64,000 bases of DNA from the NCBI GenBank assembly GCA_938020565.1, contig CALIHP010000013.1, positions 8,415 to 72,414 on the forward strand, read 5' to 3'. Under the pieces are notes generated by a model. That model had not been told where the DNA came from. It saw only the letters and a program-made list of their open reading frames with translations, and ran no database searches. This DNA is from an uncultured Anaerolineaceae bacterium (GTDB lineage: Bacteria; Chloroflexota; Anaerolineae; Anaerolineales; Anaerolineaceae). The translations under genes and the position numbers were made by a program. Shown one piece after another: positions 32,812-40,915 of the stretch. Positions within the stretch are counted from its first letter, which is position 1, and each line of letters begins with the position of its first letter.

Positions 32812-33686
32812 CAGCTGTTCTCGTTCCCCGCGACTCTCTCTAAATAGGACCGTAACGATAAATCGACCGTTCTCCCGGCTAAATCGAGGAGCTGCGCACG
32901 ATCGATAAAACGCATCCTGAACGCGATTTCCTCCGGGCAGCTGATTCGCATCCCCTGCCTGGATTCGATCGCCTGAACGAAGAGCCCGGCCTGAAGGAGA
33001 CTGTCATACGTTCCGGCGTCCAACCACGCGATCCCGCGCCCCATGACTTCGACCGAGAGCGATCCGTCCTCTAAATAGATTCGATTCAAATCGGTAATCT
33101 CAAGCTCGCCGCGCTTCGAAGGCTTCAATCCGCGCGCAAACGCGCAGACACGGCGATCATAAAAATAGATCCCTGGAACCGCGTAATTCGACTTCGGATT
33201 CTCCGGCTTCTCCTCAAGCGACGTCGCCCGTCCGGCCTGATCAAAGCTGACGATTCCGTACCGTTTCGGATCGGAAACCTCGTAAGCGAAGATCCGCGCG
33301 CCGGACGTCAGCTTCCCCGCCGAACGCATCCGTTCCGGCAGCGTCGTTCCGTAAAAGATATTGTCGCCGAGAACCAGCGCAGCGCTCCCGCCGTTCAGGA
33401 ACGCTTCGCCGATGATAAACGCCTGCGCCAGTCCGGCCGGCTCGGCCTGTTCCGCGTATTCGAACGTCATCCCCCATTGCGAACCGTCGCCCAGCAGTTT
33501 TTTAAACAGCGGCAGGTCCTCCGGCGTGCTGATCAGCAGGACTTCACGAATCCCGGCGATCATCAACATCGAAAGCGGATAATAGATCATCGGCTTATCG
33601 TACACCGGAAGGAGCTGCTTGCTGACCGCCAGCGTCAGCGGATACAGCCGGGTCCCTCTTCCGCCGGCAAGGACGATGCCTTTCAT
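32811..33686 (-). CDS. rfbA: Glucose-1-phosphate thymidylyltransferase
   Basis: First step of dTDP-rhamnose synthesis: joins glucose 1-phosphate and dTTP. From the ATG at 33686 (291 residues, family-typical), it begins [18 protein letters not shown], then [32 protein letters not shown] and [11 protein letters not shown]. The start overlaps the rfbB stop as ATGA; the frame opens 27 codons further up inside rfbB and that part is discarded. Confidence 0.96.
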   Translation of the reverse strand: MKGIVLAGGRGTRLYPLTLAVSKQLLPVYDKPMIYYPLSMLMIAGIREVLLISTPEDLPLFKKLLGDGSQWGMTFEYAEQAEPAGLAQAFIIGEAFLNGGSAALVLGDNIFYGTTLPERMRSAGKLTSGARIFAYEVSDPKRYGIVSFDQAGRATSLEEKPENPKSNYAVPGIYFYDRRVCAFARGLKPSKRGELEITDLNRIYLEDGSLSVEVMGRGIAWLDAGTYDSLLQAGLFVQAIESRQGMRISCPEEIAFRMRFIDRAQLLDLAGRTVDLSLRSYLERVAGNENS

Positions 33687-34798
33687 CGCTGCGGACCCTC
33701 CGTTTCGGTTTTTCCCGCGCCCGTTTTCCCGGCGTTTCCACGCCCGGAATAGTTCCGCTCGACCCAATCCGAATAGGCCTTCCCGGAGAGAATCCCGCTG
33801 AGCCAGGCGCTGTTGGAGAGATACCAGTCTACCGTTGCGGCAAGGCCGTCCTCGAGACCATATTTCTGGGTCCAGCCTAACGTCCGCCGGATCTTCCCAC
33901 TGTCGATCTCATAGCGGAAATCGTGGCCGGGGCGATCCTGAACAAAGGTAATTAAATCGGCGTACGAAGCCCCGTTTGCACGCGGCCGCTTCCGATCCAG
34001 AATTGAACAAATCGATTTAACGATCGACAGGTTGGTCGGCTGGTTACCGCCCCCGATACAGTACGTCTCCCCGGGCGTCCCCTGATCCGCGATCCGATAA
34101 ATCGCGTCGCAATGATCCTCGACGTACAGCCAGTCGCGGATCTGATCCCCTTTTCCATACACCGGCAGCGCTTTCCCGGCCAGCGCGTTAACGATGACCA
34201 GGGGAATCAGCTTCTCCGGAAATTGATACGGCCCGTAATTATTGCTGCAGCTGCTGATCGTTATCGGGAGCCCATACGTCGTCCAGTAAGCGCGGACAAG
34301 ATGATCCGACGAGGCTTTCGAAGCGGAGTAGGGCGAGCGCGGCGCGTAAGGCGTCGCTTCGTTAAACGCCGGATCGCCGGGCGCCAGCGCGCCAAAAACC
34401 TCGTCCGTCGAAACGTGATGGAAACGGATCGCCTGCCCGGTCTCGTTACTGACGGCGCGAAGCGATTCGAGCAGCGTAAACGTTCCGACGATATTCGTCT
34501 GGATAAACAGGTCCGGATTTTTAATTCCACGGTCCACGTGCGATTCCGCGGCGAAATGCACCACTGTATCGATCGAATATTCGCGAAGGAGCTTTTCAAC
34601 CAGATCGCGGCTGCAAATATTGCCATGCGCAAAAATCCAGTTAAACCCCATCGGCAGCCGGTTCAGGTTTTCTTTCCGTCCCGCGTAGGTCAGCGAATCT
34701 AAAACGACAACCCGCAAGGTCGGATCTTTTTTCGCCAGATCATACACAAAATTCGTTCCGATAAAACCGGCTCCGCCGGTAACCAGGACATTTTTCAT
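33683..34798 (-). CDS. rfbB: dTDP-glucose 4,6-dehydratase
   Basis: Second step of the pathway: dTDP-glucose to dTDP-4-keto-6-deoxyglucose, with bound NAD. The 371-residue SDR has [40 protein letters not shown], catalytic [22 protein letters not shown] and [15 protein letters not shown]. The C-terminal 20 or so residues ([14 protein letters not shown]) are Gly/Lys-rich and extend past the usual end. ATG overlaps the rfbC stop by four bases. Confidence 0.96.
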   Translation of the reverse strand: MKNVLVTGGAGFIGTNFVYDLAKKDPTLRVVVLDSLTYAGRKENLNRLPMGFNWIFAHGNICSRDLVEKLLREYSIDTVVHFAAESHVDRGIKNPDLFIQTNIVGTFTLLESLRAVSNETGQAIRFHHVSTDEVFGALAPGDPAFNEATPYAPRSPYSASKASSDHLVRAYWTTYGLPITISSCSNNYGPYQFPEKLIPLVIVNALAGKALPVYGKGDQIRDWLYVEDHCDAIYRIADQGTPGETYCIGGGNQPTNLSIVKSICSILDRKRPRANGASYADLITFVQDRPGHDFRYEIDSGKIRRTLGWTQKYGLEDGLAATVDWYLSNSAWLSGILSGKAYSDWVERNYSGRGNAGKTGAGKTETEGPQR

Positions 34799-35340
34799 TC
34801 GAACACCTCCGACTCCTTAAACCTGGGCGCTTCCCGATCCTTCGGCGACAGGATCGGTTCGGAAAGTTCTCCCCAATCGACGCCGATCTCCGGGTCGTCA
34901 TAGCGAATCGTCCGTTCGAACCTCGGCGCGTAGGTATCCGTCGTCTTATAGAGAACTTCGGCGCTCTCGCTTAAAACAAGAAACCCATGCGCAAATTTCG
35001 GCGGAATCCAGAGCGACTTCGCGTCGGCGGCGCTGAGGACGGCGCCGACCCATTTTCCGAAGAATTCGGAAGAGCGGCGGAGATCGACCGCAACGTCCAG
35101 AATCTCCCCGGAAAGGACCCGGATCAGCTTCCCCTGCGGCTGTTGAATCTGATAATGCAGCCCGCGTAAAACGTTCCTGTCGGATTTCGACTGATTTTCC
35201 TGAACAAAATCCGCGGATATTCCAGCCTGCTGAAAAACTTCCTTCCGCCAGCTCTCAAAGAAAAAGCCGCGATCGTCCCGAAAGACCTTCGGCTCGATCA
35301 GGATCACGTCAGGAATCGATAAAGGCGTAAATATCATCAA
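34795..35340 (-). CDS. rfbC: dTDP-4-dehydrorhamnose 3,5-epimerase
   Basis: Third step of dTDP-rhamnose synthesis, a cupin-fold epimerase of 181 residues. Recognisable: VILIEPKVFRDDRGFFFESW, FVQENQSKSDRNVLRGLHYQ with the catalytic His, GEILDVAVDLRRSS and WIPPKFAHGFLVLSE. It starts 10 bases after the GT2 gene stop with a weak ribosome site (AGG about 9 bases upstream), and its end overlaps rfbB by four bases. It is the first of the four rfb genes. Confidence 0.96.
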   Translation of the reverse strand: MMIFTPLSIPDVILIEPKVFRDDRGFFFESWRKEVFQQAGISADFVQENQSKSDRNVLRGLHYQIQQPQGKLIRVLSGEILDVAVDLRRSSEFFGKWVGAVLSAADAKSLWIPPKFAHGFLVLSESAEVLYKTTDTYAPRFERTIRYDDPEIGVDWGELSEPILSPKDREAPRFKESEVFE

Positions 35341-35350
35341 AAAAAACCTG

Positions 35351-36928
35351 CTACGTTATTTTTTCAAAATACATCTGATCAAAGGTCAGCCGCGGCGAAT
35401 AAAAAGGATCCGGCCTCCGATAAATTTCCGGGTACCGGCCGATCAGCCTCCGGAAATCGCGTCGGACCGTTTCCAGTTCCGCCTCGGTCAGCGTTTTCCC
35501 GCGCGACGCGGATTCATAATGAACGAGGCGTGCGAACGGGGTAAACAAGTTCGTTTTTCCGCGCGCAAACGCGGCAAAGCATATCTCGGTATCATTATAC
35601 ACGATCGGGAGATCAGCCGGAAATTGCCCGATTTCCTCAAACAGCGCCCGCCGCATCATCAGGCACGCGCCGGTCACGGCCAACGAAGGGGTCAGCTTGC
35701 GCGTCGCGCCGTGATACGCCGGCGCGGTCTCCGCCAGACCTTCGTACACGTGAAAAAGCCAGCGTTCCCCGAACGATCCGAAGCCGACGCCCGCATGCTG
35801 AATTTTCCGGTCGGGAAAAAGGAGCTTCGCCCCGACCGCGCCGACGTCCTCCCGAACCGCCAGAGAGGCCATTTCCTCCAGCCAATTCGGACTCAGCACT
35901 TCGGTATCGTTATTCAAAAACAGCAGCAGCTCCCCTTTCGACCGCCCGACGCCCCAGTTATTAATCAGCGAAAAATTAAACCGGCCGGGATAGCGGATAA
36001 CTTTTCCGGGAAAACCCGGATCCGCTTCAAGCTCCCGATAATAAGCCTCGATTTCCGGCGTCACGCTGTTATTCTCGATAATCAGGATTTCGTAGTTCGG
36101 GTACGTCGTCCGCTCCCGGATCGACGCAACGCAGCGCGCCAGCAGATCGCGCTGATCCTTGTTCGGAATCAGGATCGAAACAAGCGGAGCGGAGCGGAGC
36201 GCGTAACGGACGCGCCGGTAAGGAAGCGCGCGGAGCGGATCGACCCGCGCGTCGGTCCGCGTCCGGTCAAGATGAGCGCGGAGAGCCTCATTTTCGAGCC
36301 CGAGGACAGCGGCGCCGGCGGGGTCATACTCCGCCATCCAGTGCGTCAGGATTTCGGGACAATGATCCACGCGGGAGGCGGCTTCCACGAGGCGGAAGGT
36401 CAGTTCGGGCCAGCTGATCGCTGCGCCCGGCGCGGCGGCGCGAAGGAGAAGCTCCCGGCGCACGACGCAGAGCGGCCGCAGCAGGTTTTCCTGACGGAAG
36501 GCGTAGATATTAAAATCCGGCTTGAACCAGGGCTCGGTCCGCCTCCCGGAAGCTGTAAGCCGGTCCGTATCGCCGTAGATCAGCTCGGCATCCGCCGAAT
36601 CCAGGATCGCCCACCGGACCGCCGGGATGCCCCGATCGCTGAACACCGCGCCATCTTCGATCAGCGCAAACCAGCCCGCCTCCGGAAACGCCGCCGGGAG
36701 CGCGCCGGCTTCGACGGTTATTTCTTTTCCCCCCTGGATCAGAAAACGTCCGTCAGCCATGGCCCGAACCGGGACGACCGAAGGCGCGTCCGCCGGAAGC
36801 GGAGGGAGCGCCTTCTCGTTACGAAAAATCCAATACCGATATGAATTCAGCGCTTTCCGAACCGTCGCGTTGTAAACCGGGAGGAGGAGTGAACGGAGCG
36901 CGCGACTGCGTTTCAGCGTTTCAAACAT
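35351..36928 (-). CDS. Glycosyltransferase family 2 protein with N-terminal extension
   Basis: Inverting glycosyltransferase of 525 residues, related to rhamnosyltransferases. The catalytic GT-A domain starts near residue 245: VSILIPNKDQRDLLARCVASI, EILIIENNSV, NNWGVGRSKGELLLFLNNDTEVL (the NDTEV holds the metal-binding DxD variant) and GVGFGSFGERWLFHV. The N-terminal 240 residues hold a second, degenerate domain with AELIYGDTDRL, common in large surface-glycan enzymes. Its start overlaps the miaA stop by 8 bases, and rfbC follows, so it belongs to the rhamnose-glycan transcript. Confidence 0.9.
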   Translation of the reverse strand: MFETLKRSRALRSLLLPVYNATVRKALNSYRYWIFRNEKALPPLPADAPSVVPVRAMADGRFLIQGGKEITVEAGALPAAFPEAGWFALIEDGAVFSDRGIPAVRWAILDSADAELIYGDTDRLTASGRRTEPWFKPDFNIYAFRQENLLRPLCVVRRELLLRAAAPGAAISWPELTFRLVEAASRVDHCPEILTHWMAEYDPAGAAVLGLENEALRAHLDRTRTDARVDPLRALPYRRVRYALRSAPLVSILIPNKDQRDLLARCVASIRERTTYPNYEILIIENNSVTPEIEAYYRELEADPGFPGKVIRYPGRFNFSLINNWGVGRSKGELLLFLNNDTEVLSPNWLEEMASLAVREDVGAVGAKLLFPDRKIQHAGVGFGSFGERWLFHVYEGLAETAPAYHGATRKLTPSLAVTGACLMMRRALFEEIGQFPADLPIVYNDTEICFAAFARGKTNLFTPFARLVHYESASRGKTLTEAELETVRRDFRRLIGRYPEIYRRPDPFYSPRLTFDQMYFEKIT

Positions 36929-37826
36929 GAGCGGCGCTATCTTCGGATAGATGGAGCCAGTGAATCGCGGGATCGGTCAGCTTGAACCAGTTCGCCTGCC
37001 GGCGGACGTAAGTCCGCGTCGCCTTGCGGATCGCTAAAACCGCGTCTTCGAGCGTTGCCGTCCCGCCGATCACGGCGGCGAGCTGCGGATAGCCGATCGC
37101 GGAAAGCGACGGCAGCGACGGCGAATATCCCCGATCCAGAAGCGCCCTGACCTCGTCGAGAAAGCCGTCGCGGATCATCCGGTCGATCCGCCGGTCGATC
37201 CGTGCGTAGAGCTCAGCGCGGTCGCGGATCAGGCCAAGAATTGTCGCACGATAAGGCGGCTCAACCTGACGCCGCTGGTCGGAAAAACGGCGGCCGGTCG
37301 AAAAGACGACTTCGAGCGCGCGGATCGTCCGGCGCATGTTCTGATATTCGATTCGCGCCGCGGCGGCCGGATCCAGAATCGCCAGCTTTTCATGCAGCGG
37401 TTTCGCGCCGATTTCTTTCCCGTAGCGCTCTAAAACCGCGCGGAGCTCCTCGTTCGCGTTCAGCTCCGGCGGGACCCAGCCTTCCAACAGCGCGCGGACA
37501 TACTGACCCGTCCCGCCGACGACGATCACGTTCTTTCCCCGCCCGGCGATATCACGGATCGCGGCGCCGGCTTCGCGCTGGAACCGCGCGAGGCTCCAAC
37601 GTTCGTCCGGATCAGATACGTCGATGAGATGATGCCGGACGCCGTCCATCTCGCCGAGCGTCGGTTTCGCCGTCCCGATCGTCATCCCGCGATAAAAATA
37701 ACGCGAATCGGCCGACACGATTTCGGCGTTAGACGCCTTCGCCAGCGCAATCGAAAAGGCGGTCTTCCCGACCGCCGTTGGACCGACGATCACGAGAATC
37801 GGTATCCGTTCCGTCGCGCTTATCAT
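36921..37826 (-). CDS. miaA: tRNA dimethylallyltransferase
   Basis: Adds a dimethylallyl group to A37 of tRNAs reading UNN codons. The 301-residue protein has P-loop VGPTAVGKTAFSIALAKA, SADSRYFYRGMTIGTAKPT (with DSRQ-like site), GGTGQYVRALLEG and YQNMRRTIRALEV. It overlaps the following GT2 gene by 8 bases. Its link with rhamnose genes is probably only positional. Confidence 0.95.
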   Translation of the reverse strand: MISATERIPILVIVGPTAVGKTAFSIALAKASNAEIVSADSRYFYRGMTIGTAKPTLGEMDGVRHHLIDVSDPDERWSLARFQREAGAAIRDIAGRGKNVIVVGGTGQYVRALLEGWVPPELNANEELRAVLERYGKEIGAKPLHEKLAILDPAAAARIEYQNMRRTIRALEVVFSTGRRFSDQRRQVEPPYRATILGLIRDRAELYARIDRRIDRMIRDGFLDEVRALLDRGYSPSLPSLSAIGYPQLAAVIGGTATLEDAVLAIRKATRTYVRRQANWFKLTDPAIHWLHLSEDSAAHV

Positions 37827-37859
37827 TCTTCAACGGCTTTCGTTCCAGTCATGATCCGC

Positions 37860-38867
37860 TCAGGCCAGGCGGGCCGCGCCGATAAAGCTGTCGCGCAGGT
37901 GCGGAACGGAAAGGACGTCGTCTATATAAACGCCGTTCTTCGCCTGGGAAGAATGAATCATTTTCCAGCCGCCCAGACTCATTCCGACATGATCGATCGA
38001 GCCTTTTTTATCGCCGAAAAACAGCGCGTCCCCGGCGACAAAAGGATGCTTGATTTCGCGCCCCTGATCGAATTGCATATGCGCATCGCGCCGCAGCTCG
38101 ATCCCGCTGCAGCGGTAAACCAGCTGGACCAGACCGGAGCAATCGATCCCGAACGCGCTCGACCCGCCCCATAAATAAGGTACGCCGATCAGCTTCCACG
38201 CGCTTTCACAGAGATCCCGGCGCAGCGCGTCGCCGGGCTTCGGGAAATCGTTGAACGCGCGAAGCGATTCCTTTTCAACCCAGCCGATCTCCGGCGCGTA
38301 GATCAGCGCGCGGCTGCCCGACTCGTCAAGGATCGACGTATACGTCCCGGCTAAAACGCGGGTCAGGATTTCGTCCCCGCTCGAAGCCGCGTAGACGAGC
38401 GCCGAGGGCGCGCTGACGATATGCGTCGCGGGGGGGAGGGTAAACGTTTCGAGATATTTTTTATACGCGTAGCTTAAATAGCCGTCGCGGAGATTGCATC
38501 CGTAAACCCAATCGCCCTCGTCGCGGATAACGGCGACCTCGTCGCCATAGAAGAGCTGCGTCGTCATCTCGCTGAGAAATGAGACGCCGGCGTGCATCGA
38601 GGTAATATTCTTCGCGACGCGATAGATTTCCGTCTCCCCGGTCAGCAGGACCTTAACCGCGCTGGTATCGACTTCCTGAACGCCTTCCAGCTCGGCGAAA
38701 GCTTCCTTCCTGAAATCCGATAACGTCTTTTCGCGGAGGACCTCGCCGCCAAGGATCAGCTTCCCTTCCTCGAACGACAGGAGCGAAAGGGCGACGATCG
38801 CCAGATTCTTCTCAGCGCCATATTTCTGGTTAAATTTTCGGACATAAGTTTTTGCGTTTTTCTTCAT
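37860..38867 (-). CDS. NlpC/P60 family peptidase with SH3-like domains (YkfC-like)
   Basis: Cysteine peptidase of 335 residues that likely cleaves gamma-D-Glu-diaminopimelate or Lys bonds in murein peptides. The catalytic domain carries Cys243 in GIDCSGLVQLVY, His293 in IDHVGMSLGG and a third polar residue His305 in KMIHSSQ, with YLWGGSSAFG before it. Two SH3-like domains occupy residues about 75-210. There is no signal peptide, so it acts in the cytoplasm, like Bacillus YkfC. It follows the dipeptide epimerase with a 4-base overlap, which points to murein peptide recycling. Confidence 0.88.
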   Translation of the reverse strand: MKKNAKTYVRKFNQKYGAEKNLAIVALSLLSFEEGKLILGGEVLREKTLSDFRKEAFAELEGVQEVDTSAVKVLLTGETEIYRVAKNITSMHAGVSFLSEMTTQLFYGDEVAVIRDEGDWVYGCNLRDGYLSYAYKKYLETFTLPPATHIVSAPSALVYAASSGDEILTRVLAGTYTSILDESGSRALIYAPEIGWVEKESLRAFNDFPKPGDALRRDLCESAWKLIGVPYLWGGSSAFGIDCSGLVQLVYRCSGIELRRDAHMQFDQGREIKHPFVAGDALFFGDKKGSIDHVGMSLGGWKMIHSSQAKNGVYIDDVLSVPHLRDSFIGAARLA

Positions 38868-39955
38868 ATTTTCTCCTTTCGCGGATCCGTCCCCAACGCG
38901 GACCCGCCGAACAGGCCCCGCGCTTCCTTCTTCAGCGCGACGCCCAGCCCGAACCCTGCCGTCGGAAGGAGCGAACCTTTTTCATCATACGATAATCCCT
39001 CGAACGGGTCGTTCGCGGTTAACAGCGGCGTATCCAGGTCGATCCAATCCGCCAGGCTGACGAGCGCGGCCATCGCCGATACGCCCGCGGACGTTTCAAC
39101 CATGCATCCGAGCATAACGCCCATTCCGTATTCCTTCGCGCGCCGGGCGATCGCGATCGCCGGCGCAATCCCGCCGCATTTCATCAGTTTCACGTTAACG
39201 CCGCACACCCCGGCTTCATGAAGCCGATCGATATCCCCCAGCGTCCGGACCGATTCATCGGCGACAACCGGCAGCCCGGTCGCTTTCTGAACCCGTCCCA
39301 TTCCAGCGATATCGTCCGCCGCCGTCGGCTGTTCCACGAGTTCCAGATCGTATTTTTCCAGCCGCCGGATCAGCGCGATCGCCCCTTCCGCGTCCCAGGC
39401 CGCGTTCGCGTCGACACGGATCCGCGCGTCGGGACGGGCGGCGCGGATCGCTCGGATCCGCTCTTCGTCGAGCGATTCCTTTCCCGGGGTTCCGAGCTTG
39501 ACCTTCAGGAACGGGAAGCTTTTCACGCGCAGCGCCGCCTCCGCCATGACTTCCGGACGATCGAGGCTGATCGTATAGGACGTTGGAACCGGGGCTGGGC
39601 GCGCCAATCCTATCAGCGCATACAGCCCGACGCCGAGCTTCCGCGCCAGACGGTCATGATAGGCGATATCGAGCGCAGCGGCGGCCGGCGCCGGAATTCC
39701 CGGCTCGATCGCCGCTGGGATCTCGTCGACCGTCTCGGGGAAGGATTTTCCAGCCGCGCGCCCCCAGGCCGCAGTCATCGCCGCGAACGGGATCCCATAA
39801 TAAAACGGGATCGTCCCCTCGCCAAATCCGCCGTCGTCCGTTCGGATCAGGAACGCGGTCCGCGTCGAAGACGAGCCGTAGGATACGGTAAACGGCGTCT
39901 TCAAAACCAGCTCGTATTGAACCCATTCTATTTTCTTCCGCATCTTCGCCCCCAT
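38864..39955 (-). CDS. Dipeptide epimerase (L-Ala-D/L-Glu epimerase, enolase superfamily)
   Basis: Predicted epimerase of 363 residues. Catalytic Lys pair in LKVKLGTP, metal ligands in RIRVDANAAWD, ELVEQP and VVADESV, and the second Lys in NVKLMKCGG place it in the muconate-lactonising subgroup with L-Ala-D/L-Glu epimerases (YcjG/YkfB). Pairing with an NlpC/P60 gene is the YkfB-YkfC arrangement of murein tripeptide breakdown. ATG at 39955; an ATG 4 codons later (39943) is an alternative start with GGGGGCG just ahead. Confidence 0.88.
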   Translation of the reverse strand: MGAKMRKKIEWVQYELVLKTPFTVSYGSSSTRTAFLIRTDDGGFGEGTIPFYYGIPFAAMTAAWGRAAGKSFPETVDEIPAAIEPGIPAPAAAALDIAYHDRLARKLGVGLYALIGLARPAPVPTSYTISLDRPEVMAEAALRVKSFPFLKVKLGTPGKESLDEERIRAIRAARPDARIRVDANAAWDAEGAIALIRRLEKYDLELVEQPTAADDIAGMGRVQKATGLPVVADESVRTLGDIDRLHEAGVCGVNVKLMKCGGIAPAIAIARRAKEYGMGVMLGCMVETSAGVSAMAALVSLADWIDLDTPLLTANDPFEGLSYDEKGSLLPTAGFGLGVALKKEARGLFGGSALGTDPRKEKI

Positions 39956-39960
39956 TCCGA

Positions 39961-40872
39961 TTAAATTTCCGGATCCCCGAACCGCATTCTTAAGTACGAT
40001 TCATAGCGCCCGGAATCGATCGTCCCCGCCGCGACCGCCTCGCGGACGGCGCAATCGACCTCGCTTTCGTCATGCGTACAGTCCGAATAAAAACAGCGCG
40101 AGACCAGCGGGCGGATCTCGGGAAAATACCCGTCGAGCTCTTCCGGCTGAATATCCCATAGGCCGAGCGTCTTGATTCCCGGGAGGTCGGCGATAAAACC
40201 GCCTTCCTTCAGCGGGAACATCTCGCGGACGACGGTCGTATGCCGCCCTTTGCGGTTGAAATCGCTGATCTCGCCGGTCTTCAGGTCGAGCGTATCGTCC
40301 ACGCAGTTCAGCAGCGTACTTTTCCCCACGCCCGACGGGCCGAGCAGCCCGCTGATCTTTCCGACGACGCGTTCCCGGAGGAGCGCGCCGGTCCGCTCGT
40401 CCTTCGCCGATACGAAAACCGTTTCATAGCCCAGGCGCGCGTACGCGGCAAAGCGCGCCTTCGTTTCCGCCTCGTCGACGAGGTCCAGTTTATTAATCAC
40501 GATCAGCGGATGAATCCGCTGCCGTTCGCAGATGACCAGAAAACGGTCGAGCATCCGCAGCCTCGGTTCCGGATCCGCGGCTGCGAAGACGATCAGGACC
40601 TGATCCAGATTCGCGATCAGAACCTGCCTGTACGGAACCTTCGTCCCGGTCATCATCCGAACCCATTCGGACGTCCGCGGGAGCACGTCGGTAATCATTC
40701 CCGAGCCATCCGGAAGCGGTTCGAAGGTCACAAAATCTCCGATCGCAATGATATCGGTATGCTGCGCCCTGGATTTTATCTTCCCGCGGGCTTTACAGGT
40801 CACCAGCCGACCGTTCGCGAAAACGTAGAAAAAATCCGACGCAAAACGCAGCACGCGCCCCTGGTCCGCCAT
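39961..40872 (-). CDS. rsgA: Ribosome small subunit-dependent GTPase A
   Basis: Late 30S assembly GTPase, 303 residues, with the circularly permuted G domain: G4 (VINKLDLVDE) comes before G1 (LGPSGVGKSTLLN) and G3 (DLPGIKTLG). An N-terminal OB fold (ARGKIKSRAQHTDIIAIGDFV) and a C-terminal zinc site (CFYSDCTHDESEVDC) complete the family pattern. It lies between the transpeptidase and the dipeptide epimerase with short gaps. Confidence 0.95.
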   Translation of the reverse strand: MADQGRVLRFASDFFYVFANGRLVTCKARGKIKSRAQHTDIIAIGDFVTFEPLPDGSGMITDVLPRTSEWVRMMTGTKVPYRQVLIANLDQVLIVFAAADPEPRLRMLDRFLVICERQRIHPLIVINKLDLVDEAETKARFAAYARLGYETVFVSAKDERTGALLRERVVGKISGLLGPSGVGKSTLLNCVDDTLDLKTGEISDFNRKGRHTTVVREMFPLKEGGFIADLPGIKTLGLWDIQPEELDGYFPEIRPLVSRCFYSDCTHDESEVDCAVREAVAAGTIDSGRYESYLRMRFGDPEI

Positions 40873-40915
40873 ATCAGGCCTGTTTCTTCGCGCTGAGCGA
40901 ATCCATCCGGCCCCT

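Noticed and set aside
35744..35758. CACGTGAAA at 35744-35758 as a fourth parS site
   Set aside because: Only the right half matches (GTACACGTGAAAAA); the left arm lacks GTTT. Not a palindrome beyond CACGTG.
35519..36844. A 441-codon open frame opposite the GT2 gene
   Set aside because: Antisense shadow; composition dominated by Arg, Ala and Pro, and the opposite strand has a clear glycosyltransferase.
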